DNA of 64,000 bases. Origin: Alsobacter metallidurans (GTDB lineage Bacteria > Pseudomonadota > Alphaproteobacteria > Rhizobiales > Beijerinckiaceae). Where the stretch lies: assembly GCF_014636935.1 (NCBI RefSeq), contig NZ_BMES01000002.1, positions 2,105,148 to 2,169,147 on the forward strand, written 5' to 3'. Position 1 is the first letter of the stretch, and every line of letters begins with the position of its first letter. The position numbers and the translations under genes are program-made. The notes beneath the pieces are model-generated. The model made no database searches, was not told the DNA's origin, and was given only the letters and a program-made list of their open reading frames with translations. This document shows positions 16,617 to 30,449 of the stretch, one piece after another.

Positions 16617-17102
16617 ATGCGTAACTACGATCTTTCCCCCCTTTACCGCTCCACCGTGGGCTTCGACCGCCTGTTCTCCATGCTCGACCAGATGGGCAAC
16701 GGAGACCCGGCCGCGAGCTACCCGCCCTACAACATCGAGCGCACCGGCGAGAACGCCTACCGCATCTCGATTGCGGTCGCGGGCTTCACCGACCAGGACA
16801 TCGCCATCGAGGCGAAGGAAAACGGCCTGACGGTGCGCGGCGAGAAGCAGGTCGCCGGCGGCGACCGCGCCAGCGAGGTGCTCTACCAGGGCATCGCGGC
16901 CCGCAGCTTCGAACGTCGTTTCCAGCTCGCCGACTACGTCCAGGTGACGGGCGCGAGCCTCGAGAACGGCCTGCTGCACATTGACCTCGTGCGCGAGATC
17001 CCGGAGGCCAAGAAGCCCCGCCTGATCCCGATCAGCGCCGGCCAGAAGACCGTGATCGACACGACCGCGAAGGTGGACTCCACCGCCCGCGTCGCGGCCT
17101 GA
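16617..17102 (+). CDS. Small heat-shock protein, Hsp20/IbpA family
   Basis: A 161-residue alpha-crystallin-type chaperone that holds unfolding proteins for refolding by DnaK and ClpB. The alpha-crystallin domain runs from about residue 35 to 125 (YNIERTGENAYRISIAVAGF, then LTVRGEK, RSFERRFQLADYV and LENGLLHIDLVREIPE). It ends in the oligomerisation motif region KPRLIPI. The N-terminus (LSPLYRSTVGFDRLF) is typical of the class A Hsp20 proteins of Rhizobiales. The start is the ATG at 16617, the one positioned after AGGAGGA and the hairpin. Expression is probably controlled twice, by an RpoH promoter and a ROSE thermometer. Confidence 0.93.
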   Translation: MRNYDLSPLYRSTVGFDRLFSMLDQMGNGDPAASYPPYNIERTGENAYRISIAVAGFTDQDIAIEAKENGLTVRGEKQVAGGDRASEVLYQGIAARSFERRFQLADYVQVTGASLENGLLHIDLVREIPEAKKPRLIPISAGQKTVIDTTAKVDSTARVAA

Positions 17103-17125
17103 TCGCCAACCCGCACCGCAACGTG

Positions 17126-17157
17126 AAGGGCGGCCGCTTGGCCGCCCTTTCTGTTTG
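17126..17157 (+). terminator. Rho-independent terminator of hsp20
   Basis: GGGCGGCC-GCTT-GGCCGCCC forms an 8-bp stem with a 4-base loop, extended by A-T pairs at its foot, and is followed by TTTCTGTTT. It lies 25 bases after the hsp20 stop. Confidence 0.85.
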
Positions 17158-17202
17158 GGGCCTTTGCGTCGGCGATGCGCGATCGCCGACGCGGGGCCGA
17201 TC

Positions 17203-18186
17203 TCAATCCAGCGTCGCCGGCGGTACGCTGGGCGTGGGCGTGGACGGGCCCTTGTTGCTGGAGTCGTCCAGCGGCGCGACCGGCACGGACGCGTTTGGCT
17301 GCCCCGTCTTGGGATCCACCAGGGGCTCGGGGATCCGCTGCGGCGCCGGAGCGGCCTGGCGAACGGCCGGAGCGGCAGGCTCCTCGGCGGCCGGCTTCGG
17401 GGGCGCGACAACGGGCGGCGTCGTGGTGGGAGGCACAACCGTCGGGGCGGGCGCGGGAACGGCCTGTGGGGCGGCGGGCTTGATCGCGTCCTGCTCCGGC
17501 GCGGCCGGGCGGGCCGCCGTGCTGGCGGGTTTGTCGGGAACCGGCGCGGGCTGGGGAACAGCCTGTTCGGTCGGCTTTGGCGGGGTCGGAACCGCCTTCG
17601 GCTTGCGTGGCGCCGCCGGCGCCGTCGCGGCGTCGGGCGTGCGGGCCTCTCGGTTGCGCGGCGGTCGTGCGGGCGTGCGCTCGGCGCCGAACGGATCCGG
17701 CGTGGATCGGAGGTTGCGCCGCTCCAGCTGGTCGTCGCCCGGGAAGGACGGCAGGTCGCGATAAGGATCACGATAAGCCCCGCCGGGCACGCCGCGGGGC
17801 GGGGTTGGAACCGGCGCATCATAGGCGCGGGCGCCGACGACAAAACTCTCCAGCATGCGGCCGCTCTGGGCGTCCAGCGTCACGTGGACCCGAAATCCGC
17901 GCCGATCAACCGCGTCGGCCTCATACACATCACCCACGGAGCGGATGCGCATCACACGCTGCATGCCGTACCGGGCGTAGAGGATGTCGGCGATTTCTTC
18001 CGGCGCTACGCGGAAACCGAACCATTGGGCGCGCTCGACCAGAGCGCCAACCGGCGCGTCGATGGAACCGAGCGGCGCCGCCAAGACGGGCGTGGCGGCC
18101 GTGAGCGCCGCGAGCGCAAGAGCGCCGCGGCGGGCAAAGCGACGGACGGCCCCGGCGTGAACGCCGGCGGCGATGAACGCGAACAT
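17203..18186 (-). CDS. Secreted protein with PepSY-like head and Pro/Ala-rich tail
   Basis: A 327-residue protein of two parts. A signal peptide (core ALALAALTAATPVLA, cleavage likely near residue 36) leads into a PepSY-like unit around residues 50-115 (VAPEEIADILYARYG, then VYEADAVDRRGFRVHVTLDA). From about residue 125 to the end the sequence is a long linker very rich in Pro and Ala (for example PAPTVVPPTTTPPVVAPPKP), expected to be disordered and to span periplasm or cell wall. The head is related to the 109-residue protein on the other side of hsp20. No enzymatic motif is seen; function unknown. Confidence 0.75.
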   Translation of the reverse strand: MFAFIAAGVHAGAVRRFARRGALALAALTAATPVLAAPLGSIDAPVGALVERAQWFGFRVAPEEIADILYARYGMQRVMRIRSVGDVYEADAVDRRGFRVHVTLDAQSGRMLESFVVGARAYDAPVPTPPRGVPGGAYRDPYRDLPSFPGDDQLERRNLRSTPDPFGAERTPARPPRNREARTPDAATAPAAPRKPKAVPTPPKPTEQAVPQPAPVPDKPASTAARPAAPEQDAIKPAAPQAVPAPAPTVVPPTTTPPVVAPPKPAAEEPAAPAVRQAAPAPQRIPEPLVDPKTGQPNASVPVAPLDDSSNKGPSTPTPSVPPATLD

Positions 18187-18282
18187 ACGGGCTTGCTCCC
18201 TCGAATGGCAGGCGATCGAGGGTTAAAGAGCGATTAAGGCGGCGCTGCGACGGACAGACGTCGTGATTCGTCGCAGGCGGAG

Positions 18283-19338
18283 CTAGCCCCGCGCGATCGC
18301 GACAAGCTTGGCGATATCATCCTCGCGGGTCGCGAAGGAGGTCACGAACCGGGCGAAAACGTCGTCAGCCGCGATCGCGAACCCCTCCGGCATGCTGCCG
18401 CTCGACCACGGTGCGAAACGAACGCCGGCATCTTTCAGCCGGGCCGCCACGGCGGCCGGCAACGACACGAACACTTCGTTGGCCTGCGTGGGCCAGACGC
18501 GCCGCACGCCCGCGACGGCGGCCAGCCCCTCGGACAACGTGCTCGCAACCGCGTTTGCGTGCCGCGCGTTATGCATCCAGTGGTCGTCCTGCAGATAGCC
18601 GACCATCTGGGCCCCGAGGAGGCGCCCCTTGGACACGGTGTGGCCGCCCCGCTTGCGGCGGAAGGTGAAATTCTCGGCCGTAGCCTTGTCGAAGAACACC
18701 ACGGCCTCGCAGGCGAGGCCGCCATTCTTGGTGGCTCCGAACGACACCACGTCCACGCCCGCCTTCCAGGTCATCTCGGCCGCCGTGCAGCCAAGGCCGG
18801 CCAGCGCGTTGGCGAAGCGCGCCCCATCGAGGTGGACCTTCAGGCCGTGCCGCTTCGCCGTGTCGGCGATCAACCCGATCTCCTCCAGCGTGTAGAGCGT
18901 GCCCGCCTCGGTCACCTGCGAGATGGACACGCAGGCCGGCTGCACCGCCTTGGCGACGCCCTTCGGGAAGCGCTCCAGCGCGGCTTCCAGCCCGGCGGGC
19001 GTGAACTTGCCGGCGGCGCCCGGAATGCCGACGATCTTGGCCCCGGCCGTGAACATTTCGGGCGCGCCGCACTCGTCGTCGAGCACATGCGCCTCGGCGT
19101 GGCAGAACACCGCCCCCCAGGGCGGCGTCAGGGCCGCGAGCGCCAGCGCGTTCGCGCCGGTGCCGGTCGCGACCAGCGACGAGACGCACTCCCGCTCGAA
19201 CACGTCGCTCAGCATGGCTTCAGCCTTGGCCGTGTGGGCGTCCGCCCCATAGGCGCCTTCGGCGCCCTGATTGGCGGCCAGAAGAGCTTCGAGCACCGGC
19301 CGGCTGGCGCCGACCACGTTGTCGCTGGCGAGGTTCAT
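18283..19338 (-). CDS. Low-specificity L-threonine aldolase / beta-eliminating lyase family
   Basis: A 351-residue PLP enzyme of fold type I. The cofactor lysine is in SFGATKNGG; the Asp that pairs with the pyridine nitrogen is in KVHLDGARFANAL; and the N-terminus MNLASDNVVGASRPVLEAL starts at the family's usual position, which fixes the ATG at 19338. The family cleaves L-threonine or L-allo-threonine to glycine and acetaldehyde, and some members act on phenylserine-type substrates or as beta-eliminating lyases. It is a single gene with no obvious operon partner, lying upstream of and divergent from gltB across a 613-bp gap. Confidence 0.88.
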   Translation of the reverse strand: MNLASDNVVGASRPVLEALLAANQGAEGAYGADAHTAKAEAMLSDVFERECVSSLVATGTGANALALAALTPPWGAVFCHAEAHVLDDECGAPEMFTAGAKIVGIPGAAGKFTPAGLEAALERFPKGVAKAVQPACVSISQVTEAGTLYTLEEIGLIADTAKRHGLKVHLDGARFANALAGLGCTAAEMTWKAGVDVVSFGATKNGGLACEAVVFFDKATAENFTFRRKRGGHTVSKGRLLGAQMVGYLQDDHWMHNARHANAVASTLSEGLAAVAGVRRVWPTQANEVFVSLPAAVAARLKDAGVRFAPWSSGSMPEGFAIAADDVFARFVTSFATREDDIAKLVAIARG

Positions 19339-19951
19339 GTGTGGGTACCCGTCGATCGGAAGCGTCGCGGCGCACGATGCATTTCTGCGCCGGGCGGGCA
19401 AGCCCCCGCACCGCACGGCGGCGGTGCGTCGGGCGAGGGCCGCGGGGCCTCGGAGGGTCAGACACTTGCGCGCCGGCAGCCGCGACGTTCACTTCCTTGC
19501 GCGACGGAAACCGGCACCGCAACATTCTTGCGAAAGCGACGAAAAATGGCCCTTGTGCGGCGTATGGTTATCTGGCATTGTCCGGCCCCAATAGGACAGC
19601 GATGCTGTCCCAATTTGCAGGGCTCAGGCCCTCTATTTATGGCGGACGCCACGTGCGGATGATGGGTGCGGATACGACGATGACGGTGCGCGGCAAGGCC
19701 GCCACGCGCGATCGTAAACGCGCCACCCGCAAACACGCGGGCTGAGCGGGCGCACGCTGGTTCTTCGGAACCGGACGCCCGCGGGGAGCGGGCGCAAACG
19801 GGGCGCGACCGGACCTCCCAACCACAAGACCGACCCCGACCCGGATGGGCCGAGCCTGCAGGATCGAGCAGGATTGCGCCGACCGGTCGAAGCAGGATGG
19901 GCCGCGTCAGAGGCGGCTCGAGGGACGACACCGGACCACACGAGGGCGACC
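19339..19951. other. Gap of 613 bp before gltB with hairpins and short repeats
   Basis: No protein gene I can support. Structures seen on the plus strand are GGACAGC-GAT-GCTGTCC (19594-19610), a perfect 7-bp palindrome suited to an operator or hairpin, and a two-tier hairpin at 19746-19782 (GCGGGCG/CGCCCGC outside, GGTTC-TTCG-GAACC inside). Three GCAGGAT repeats follow at 19858, 19868 and 19892. A 28-codon ATG frame (19659-19745, basic product ending KHAG) stops exactly at the two-tier hairpin and could be a leader peptide, but it lacks a convincing ribosome-binding site. The gltB promoter must lie here. Confidence 0.4.
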
Positions 19952-24670
<4,719 letters not shown>

Positions 24671-24796
24671 GGCTCACCCGGACCGCGGGCTCCCGGGCCC
24701 GCATCTTTGACTGCGACCGAGCGGCGATGCGGGCCACAAGCGCCCGCGTCTCCCGCAGCCGGGTGCAAAACGTGAGGCGAGGCCTCGGAGACGACG

Positions 24797-26218
24797 ATGG
24801 GCAAGGTCACAGGCTTTCTGGAGTTCGACCGGCAGGAGCAGAAGTATCAGCTCGCCGGCGACCGCATCCGCCATTTCCGCGAGTTCACGCTGCCGCTGGA
24901 CGAGAAAGACGTTGGCCGCCAGGCCGCGCGCTGCATGGATTGCGGCGTGCCCTTCTGCCATTCCGGCCCGGGCTGCCCGGTCAACAACCAGATCCCGGAC
25001 TGGAACGACCTGATCTACGCCAACAACTGGCGCGAGGCGGCCCGCAACCTCCACTCCACCAACAATTTCCCCGAGTTCACCGGCCGCATCTGCCCCGCGC
25101 CCTGCGAGGAAGCCTGCACGCTGAACCTCGAGGACATGCCGGTCACCATCAAGACCATCGAGCAGGCCATCGCGGACAAGGCCTGGGCCGAGGGCTGGGT
25201 CGTGCCCGAGCCGGCGGAGCAGAAGACCGGCAAGCGCGTCGCCGTGGTGGGCTCCGGCCCGGCCGGCCTCGCGGCCGCCCAGCAGCTCGCCCGCGTCGGC
25301 CATGACGTCCACGTCTTCGAGCGCGAGAACCGCGCCGGCGGCCTGCTGCGCTACGGCATTCCGGACTTCAAGATGGAAAAGCGCCACATCGACCGGCGCG
25401 TCGCCCAGATGGAGCAGGAGGGCGTGACCTTCCACTACGGCGTCAACATCGGCGTCACCAAGCCGTTCGCCGAGCTTACGGCCGAGTTCGACGCCGTGCT
25501 GATGGCCGGCGGCGCCGAGGACCCGCGCGACCCGCGCCTGCCCGGCCAGGAGCTGGCCGGCGTCCACTACGCCATGCCGTATCTCACCCAGCAGAACCGC
25601 CGCGTCGGCCAGGAGCCGGTCGAGGAGGTTCCGATTACGGCCGGCGGCAAGCACGTGGTGGTGATCGGCGGCGGCGACACGGCCTCCGACTGCGTCGGCA
25701 CCTCCTTCCGCCAGGGCGCGCTGTCGGTGACGCAGCTCGACATCCGCCCCAAGCCCCCGGTGCGCGAGGACAAGCTCGCGGTGTGGCCGTACTGGCCGAC
25801 CAAGATGCGCACCTCGTCGTCGCAGGCCGAAGGCGCGGAGCGCGAGTTCCAGGCCGCCACGCTGGGCATCGAGGGCAAGAACGGCAAGGTCGCGGGCGTG
25901 AAGTGCGCCCGCGTGGACGAGAAGCGCGTGCCGATCCCCGGCAGCGAGTTCATCCTGCGCGCCGACCTCGTGTTCCTGGCCATCGGCTTTGCGGGTTCGC
26001 AGGTTCCCGGCATGGTCGAGACCTCCGGCGTCGCGCTCGATCGCCGCAACAACGTGGTGGCCGACGAGCGCGCCTACCGCACCTCGCAGGACAAGGTCTG
26101 GGCGGCGGGCGACATGCGCCGCGGCCAGTCGCTGGTGGTCTGGGCCATTCGCGAAGGCCGCCAGGCGGCCCACGCCATCGATCTGCACCTCATGGGCGAG
26201 ACGATCCTGCCCCGGTAG
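24797..26218 (+). CDS. gltD: Glutamate synthase (NADPH) small subunit
   Basis: A 473-residue flavoprotein that takes electrons from NADPH and passes them through iron-sulfur centres to GltB. The N-terminal cysteine clusters are C46, C49, C54 and C60 ([15 protein letters not shown]) and CPAPCEEAC near residue 95-105. The FAD site is [14 protein letters not shown] and the NADPH site [14 protein letters not shown]. Length and order match standard GltD. It is probably cotranscribed with gltB. A 10-bp-stem hairpin 28 bases after the stop may end the transcript. Confidence 0.96.
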   Translation: MGKVTGFLEFDRQEQKYQLAGDRIRHFREFTLPLDEKDVGRQAARCMDCGVPFCHSGPGCPVNNQIPDWNDLIYANNWREAARNLHSTNNFPEFTGRICPAPCEEACTLNLEDMPVTIKTIEQAIADKAWAEGWVVPEPAEQKTGKRVAVVGSGPAGLAAAQQLARVGHDVHVFERENRAGGLLRYGIPDFKMEKRHIDRRVAQMEQEGVTFHYGVNIGVTKPFAELTAEFDAVLMAGGAEDPRDPRLPGQELAGVHYAMPYLTQQNRRVGQEPVEEVPITAGGKHVVVIGGGDTASDCVGTSFRQGALSVTQLDIRPKPPVREDKLAVWPYWPTKMRTSSSQAEGAEREFQAATLGIEGKNGKVAGVKCARVDEKRVPIPGSEFILRADLVFLAIGFAGSQVPGMVETSGVALDRRNNVVADERAYRTSQDKVWAAGDMRRGQSLVVWAIREGRQAAHAIDLHLMGETILPR

Positions 26219-26246
26219 AACCTCCTCGCGAGTCGAGCGAAGCGAG

Positions 26247-26271
26247 CACCCTCCCCTTGAGGGGGAGGGTG
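26247..26271. repeat. Palindromic repeat / possible bidirectional terminator after gltD
   Basis: CACCCTCCCC-TTGAG-GGGGAGGGTG is a perfect 10-bp inverted repeat with a 5-base loop. It is preceded by a 'GAGCGAAGCGAGC' stretch of the sort found in repeated intergenic palindromes of Rhizobiales. There is no T-tract, so termination is only possible, not shown. Confidence 0.65.
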
Positions 26272-26350
26272 TAAGACCGGCCGTCATTTCCTTGCAGCGC
26301 TCAAGCCCCCATATGATGCTGGCGGCCTCGGGCCGAATCAGGGGGCGGGC

Positions 26351-27337
26351 ATGGTCATTTCGGGATTCACGATCTTCGCGATCGTGCTGGTCATCTTCGT
26401 GATCGTCACCCTGATGGCGGGCGTGAAAACCGTTCCGCAGGGCTACCAGTACACGGTGGAGCGCTTCGGACGCTATTCGCGGACGCTCAGCCCGGGGCTC
26501 GGGCTCATCGTCCCCTATGTGGAGACGATCGGCCACAAGCTGAACATCATGGAGCAGGTGCTCGACGTCCCTAGCCAGGAGGTCATCACCCGCGACAACG
26601 CCATCGTGACGGTGGACGGCGTCGCCTTCTACACGGTGCTGGACGCCGCGCTCGCCTCCTACGAGGTGTCGAACCTCCAGCAGGCCATCCTGACGCTGAC
26701 GATGACCAACATCCGCACCGTCATGGGTTCGATGGATCTCGACCAGCTCCTCTCGCACCGCGACGAGATCAACGAGCGCCTGCTGCGCGTAGTGGACGCC
26801 GCCACCTCGCCCTGGGGCATCAAGATCAACCGTGTCGAGATCAAGGACATCGTGCCGCCGCGCGATCTCGTGGACGCCATGGGCCGCCAGATGAAGGCCG
26901 AGCGCGAGAAGCGCGCCGTGGTGCTGGAGGCCGAGGGCCAGCGCCAGGCGGAGGTGCTGCGCGCCGAGGGCCACAAGACCGCGCAGATCCTCGAGGCCGA
27001 GGGCCGCAAGGAAGCCGCCTTCCGGGATGCCGAGGCGCGCGAGCGCTCCGCCGAGGCCGAGGCCAAGGCCACCCAGATGGTCAGCGAGGCGATCGCCAAG
27101 GGCGACGTCAACGCCATCAACTACTTCGTCGCCCAGCAATACGTGAAGGCCCTGCAGGCGGTGGCGTCGGCCCCGAACCAGAAGGTCATCATGATGCCGC
27201 TGGAGGCCTCCTCGGTGATCGGCTCCATCGCGGGCATCGCCGAACTGTCCAAGGGCGCTTTCGGGCCCGAAAGCGCCCAGTCGGCCGGCCGCCGCGGTTC
27301 GGTTCCGCCGACCGGCGCCGGCGCGCCCAAGAGCTGA
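26351..27337 (+). CDS. SPFH/stomatin-prohibitin family protein (QmcA-like)
   Basis: A 328-residue membrane scaffold protein. An N-terminal transmembrane helix (FTIFAIVLVIFVIVTLM) is followed by the SPFH domain (VPQGYQYTVERFGRYSRTL, then DNAIVTVDGVAFYTV), and then a long charged coiled-coil of Ala/Glu/Lys/Arg repeats around residues 185-250 that drives oligomerisation. The C-terminus is a short flexible tail. Such proteins form membrane microdomains and modulate proteases and membrane protein quality. It is followed after eight bases by its usual partner, an NfeD-family gene, so the two form an operon. Confidence 0.9.
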   Translation: MVISGFTIFAIVLVIFVIVTLMAGVKTVPQGYQYTVERFGRYSRTLSPGLGLIVPYVETIGHKLNIMEQVLDVPSQEVITRDNAIVTVDGVAFYTVLDAALASYEVSNLQQAILTLTMTNIRTVMGSMDLDQLLSHRDEINERLLRVVDAATSPWGIKINRVEIKDIVPPRDLVDAMGRQMKAEREKRAVVLEAEGQRQAEVLRAEGHKTAQILEAEGRKEAAFRDAEARERSAEAEAKATQMVSEAIAKGDVNAINYFVAQQYVKALQAVASAPNQKVIMMPLEASSVIGSIAGIAELSKGAFGPESAQSAGRRGSVPPTGAGAPKS

Positions 27338-27345
27338 GCGGCGCG

Positions 27346-27786
27346 ATGATCAATCTCTCGCTCGGCCCCTGGGGCTGGATCATCGCCGGACTGGTGCTGG
27401 TGGGCGTCGAGGTGCTGGCGCCCGGCGCCTTCATGCTTTGGCTCGGCGTCGCCGCCATCGCGACGGGCGTGATCACCTTCGTGGTGACGCTGTCGGGCGA
27501 AGCCACCGCATTGTTGTTCGCCGCGCTCGCGATCGGAGCCGTGGCGGTCGGCCGCCATTTCATGCGCGACCTGAAGCCCAAGGCGCAGGACCGCATCATC
27601 AACGACCGCGGCGGCGCCATGGTGGGCCGGCTCGTGATGCTCACGGAGCCGATCGCGGAAGGCCGCGGCCGCGTGCGGATCGACGACACGGTCTGGCGCG
27701 TTGAAGGCCCGGACCTGCCGAGCGGAACCGAGGTGAAGGTGGTCGGCGTCGACGGCACGCTGCTGCGGGTCGCGCCGGCGCGCTAG
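27346..27786 (+). CDS. NfeD family membrane protein
   Basis: A 146-residue protein of the short NfeD type. Two or three transmembrane segments fill the first 70 residues (GWIIAGLVLVGVEVLAPG, MLWLGVAAIATGVITFVV, ATALLFAALAIGAVAV). A soluble OB-fold domain follows (GRLVMLTEPIAEGRGRVRID, TEVKVVGVDGTLLRV). NfeD proteins pair with SPFH proteins, and here the genes are adjacent, so it most likely anchors or stabilises that oligomer. The stop is within seven bases of the convergent kdsD stop, with a small CTAGA-AA-TCTAG palindrome across the junction. Confidence 0.88.
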   Translation: MINLSLGPWGWIIAGLVLVGVEVLAPGAFMLWLGVAAIATGVITFVVTLSGEATALLFAALAIGAVAVGRHFMRDLKPKAQDRIINDRGGAMVGRLVMLTEPIAEGRGRVRIDDTVWRVEGPDLPSGTEVKVVGVDGTLLRVAPAR

Positions 27787-27790
27787 AAAT

Positions 27791-28792
27791 CTAGACGGCC
27801 CCGATGCGCAGCAGGTCGAGCACGTGAACGAGGCCCACCGGCCTGCCATTCTCGGCCACAATCAGCGCGCCGATCTTGCGCGTCTCGACGATCTCCAGCG
27901 CCTCGGCGACTAGGAGGCTCGGCTCGACCGTCGTCGGGTGCGGCGTCATCACCACATCCACGGTCAGCGCCATGAGGTCCGGCTGCATGTGGCGGCGCAG
28001 GTCGCCATCCGTGACGATGCCCGCGATGGCGCCGTCGTCCTCGACCACGACGACGCAGCCGAAGCCCTTCTCGCTCATGCGCACCAGCGCGTCCGACATC
28101 CGCATGCCGCGCGACACAAGCGGCAGCCGCTCGCCGGTATGCATCACGGAGCGCACCTGCTTCAGCTGCGCGCCGAGCTTGCCGCCCGGGTGGAACACAC
28201 GGAAATCATGCGAGCTGAAGGCCCGGCCTTCCAGCAGCGCCACCGCGAGCGCGTCGCCCAGCGCCAGCTGCATGGTGGTGGAGGTGGTGGGGGCGAGCCC
28301 GTTCGGGCAGGCCTCGCGCGCCTTCGGCAGCGTCAGGCAGACGTCCGCCTCCCGGCCGAGCGCGCTGTCCCGATTGGCCGTGATCGCGATCAGCCCCACC
28401 CGGAAGCGCCGCGCATAGGCGACGAGATCCGACAACTCCGACGTCTCGCCCGACCATGACAGAGCCAGGATGACGTCGTCGGCCTGAATGGCGCCGAGAT
28501 CGCCGTGGCTGGCTTCGGCCGGATGCACGAAATAGGCGGGCGTTCCCGTGGACGAGAACGTCGCCGCGATCTTGCGGCCGACATGCCCCGACTTGCCCAT
28601 GCCGGACACGATCACGCGCCCGGCCGCCGCCGCGATCAGCGACACGGCTTGCTGGAAAGGAACGCCGAGACCGTTCTGCAACGCATCCAGCAATGCGTCG
28701 AGACCGGCCCGCTCGGCCTCGATGGCGCGAAGGGCCGACGGCAGCGCCGGAAGCGCAGGCGCGACTCGCGCGCCAGGTGCGGATTTGGACAT
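27791..28792 (-). CDS. kdsD: Arabinose-5-phosphate isomerase, KpsF/GutQ family
   Basis: A 333-residue enzyme that interconverts ribulose-5-phosphate and arabinose-5-phosphate, the first step towards Kdo for lipopolysaccharide. The SIS domain occupies about residues 40-180 (VIVSGMGKSGHVGRKIAATF, SWSGETSELSDLV), with the catalytic-region motif SSHDFRVFHPGGKLG. Two CBS domains follow (LVRMSEKGFGCVVVVEDDG and EALEIVETRKIGALIVAENG). This is the standard KdsD order and size. Its neighbours are envelope genes (outer-membrane protein, galU, galE). Confidence 0.93.
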   Translation of the reverse strand: MSKSAPGARVAPALPALPSALRAIEAERAGLDALLDALQNGLGVPFQQAVSLIAAAAGRVIVSGMGKSGHVGRKIAATFSSTGTPAYFVHPAEASHGDLGAIQADDVILALSWSGETSELSDLVAYARRFRVGLIAITANRDSALGREADVCLTLPKAREACPNGLAPTTSTTMQLALGDALAVALLEGRAFSSHDFRVFHPGGKLGAQLKQVRSVMHTGERLPLVSRGMRMSDALVRMSEKGFGCVVVVEDDGAIAGIVTDGDLRRHMQPDLMALTVDVVMTPHPTTVEPSLLVAEALEIVETRKIGALIVAENGRPVGLVHVLDLLRIGAV

Positions 28793-28939
28793 GGCCCGCC
28801 CATAGCACGGAGACGCGGCCGACGGAACGCCGGAGGCGCGCCTGCTTACCGGCTGTTAACCATCGTCCTTATACAGCTGTTAACGCAGCCGGTCCGCATT
28901 CGCGCCGGTTTGTTCCGCATTCCCGGGCCGGAGCTTTCC

Positions 28940-30430
28940 TTGGCCGCTTTTCGCCAAAACGCCTCCGCGACGGCCCTTATCGGGCTGGTCGCCGCCTTGG
29001 CGCATGCGAGCGCGGCGTCCGCACAGGATGTCGGCCCGGACCCTTCCGCGCGCGCCGTCTCCGCACCGCCGCCGCCCCAGGCCGCGAAGCCCAGCTATCG
29101 CGGCTCCTATCCTGCCGTAGGCGCGCCGGTCCGTCCGGCCAAGCCCACGAAATCGCGCCGTTTGCGCCAGAGCGCCCCGCTCGCGCCCGTGGTCCCGGCC
29201 GCCATCGTCGTGGCGCCGCCGGCTCCCATCCTCGCCGCCCCGGGCCTGCCGCCGCTCGAGCCGCCCCGCAAGAACCGCCGCAAGGTCGAGGCCGACCCTT
29301 ACGAGCCGCTCGGCTTCGACACGGGCGGCCTCGTGTTTCGTCCCTCCATCGAGGCCTCCGGCGGCTACGACACCAATCCCAACCGCATCCCGGGCGCCCG
29401 CAAGGGCTCGGCGGCGTTCCGCCAGGAAGGTGGCCTGCGGATCGACAGCGAGTGGGAGCGCCACGCCTTCAGGGCCGACTTGCGCGGCGCCTACATGGAA
29501 TATCCGGCGGTCCGCTCCGCCAACCGGCCCGAGGGCCAGGGCGAAGCCAATCTGCGCCTCGATGTGCTGCGCGACACGCAGCTCGACCTCGGCGCCGCCT
29601 ACGCGATCGCGACCGAACGTCCCGGCAGCATCGAGCAGCCTCTCGCGACCAGCAAGCGGTCGACCATCCTCAACACGGGCGTGAACGCCACGTTGACCCA
29701 GCGCTTCGGACCGGCCCTCGTCTCGCTGCGCGGCGCCGTCGATCGCACCGCCTATGGGGCGGTCACGCAGCCGGACGGCGTCGAAGTCAGCCAAGACAAT
29801 CGCGACCTCAACGCCTATTCGCTGCGCCTGCGCGGCGGCTACGAGCTCACGCCGGGCGTGATCCCGTTCGTGGAGGCCTTGGTGGATCGCCGCGTCTACG
29901 ATGCGACCATCAATGTGGGCGGTTACGAGCGCTCGTCCTCGGGCGTTCAGGGGCGCGTCGGCTCCACCTTCGAGATCACCCGCACGCTCACGGGCGAAGC
30001 CTCGGCCGGCTACGGGACCCGCGACTACGAGGATCCGCGCCTGAGCGGACTGCGCGGCCCCGTCGCGGACGCGGCCCTGATCTGGTCGGCGACGCCGCTC
30101 ACCACCGTGACGCTGCGCGGCGCGTCGTCGCTGGCCGAAACCACAGTGGTGGGCGCCGCCGGCGCGCAGGTGCGGACGGTCGCTGTCGACGTCTCGCATG
30201 CGCTGCTGCGAAACCTCATCATCTCGGCCACGGGCGCGTTCTACCAGAACGACTATGTGGGCCAGCCGCTGCGCGAAAGCGGCTACACGGCCGGCTTGAA
30301 GCTCGAGTACAAGCTCACACGCTCGGTCGCCATGAAGGCGAGCTTCACGCATGAGCGCCTGAACGCCGCCACGCCCGGCTCGGACTACACCGCCAACGTG
30401 TTCCTGGTTGGCCTGCGCCTCCAGCCGTGA
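28940..30430 (+). CDS. Outer-membrane beta-barrel protein with Pro-rich N-terminus
   Basis: A roughly 496-residue exported protein. I place the start at TTG 28940, seven bases after GGAG, because it yields a good signal peptide (NASATALIGLVAALAHASA, cleavage before QDVG); no in-frame ATG is suitably placed. A Pro/Ala-rich linker of about 130 residues follows, then from near residue 145 many alternating beta-strands (SIEASGGYDTNPNRIPGA, then RADLRGAYMEYP) ending in a C-terminal strand NVFLVGLRLQP, typical of a barrel inserted by the BAM complex. This kind of barrel is often found in polysaccharide loci, and galU and galE are adjacent. Cargo unknown. Confidence 0.8.
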   Translation: MAAFRQNASATALIGLVAALAHASAASAQDVGPDPSARAVSAPPPPQAAKPSYRGSYPAVGAPVRPAKPTKSRRLRQSAPLAPVVPAAIVVAPPAPILAAPGLPPLEPPRKNRRKVEADPYEPLGFDTGGLVFRPSIEASGGYDTNPNRIPGARKGSAAFRQEGGLRIDSEWERHAFRADLRGAYMEYPAVRSANRPEGQGEANLRLDVLRDTQLDLGAAYAIATERPGSIEQPLATSKRSTILNTGVNATLTQRFGPALVSLRGAVDRTAYGAVTQPDGVEVSQDNRDLNAYSLRLRGGYELTPGVIPFVEALVDRRVYDATINVGGYERSSSGVQGRVGSTFEITRTLTGEASAGYGTRDYEDPRLSGLRGPVADAALIWSATPLTTVTLRGASSLAETTVVGAAGAQVRTVAVDVSHALLRNLIISATGAFYQNDYVGQPLRESGYTAGLKLEYKLTRSVAMKASFTHERLNAATPGSDYTANVFLVGLRLQP

Positions 30431-30449
30431 CCCGGCGCCGCCTCGCGCC

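Noticed and set aside
28505..28939. A longer N-terminus for the outer-membrane barrel protein
   Set aside because: It overlaps kdsD antisense, is Arg-rich and would mask the signal peptide that starts at 28940.
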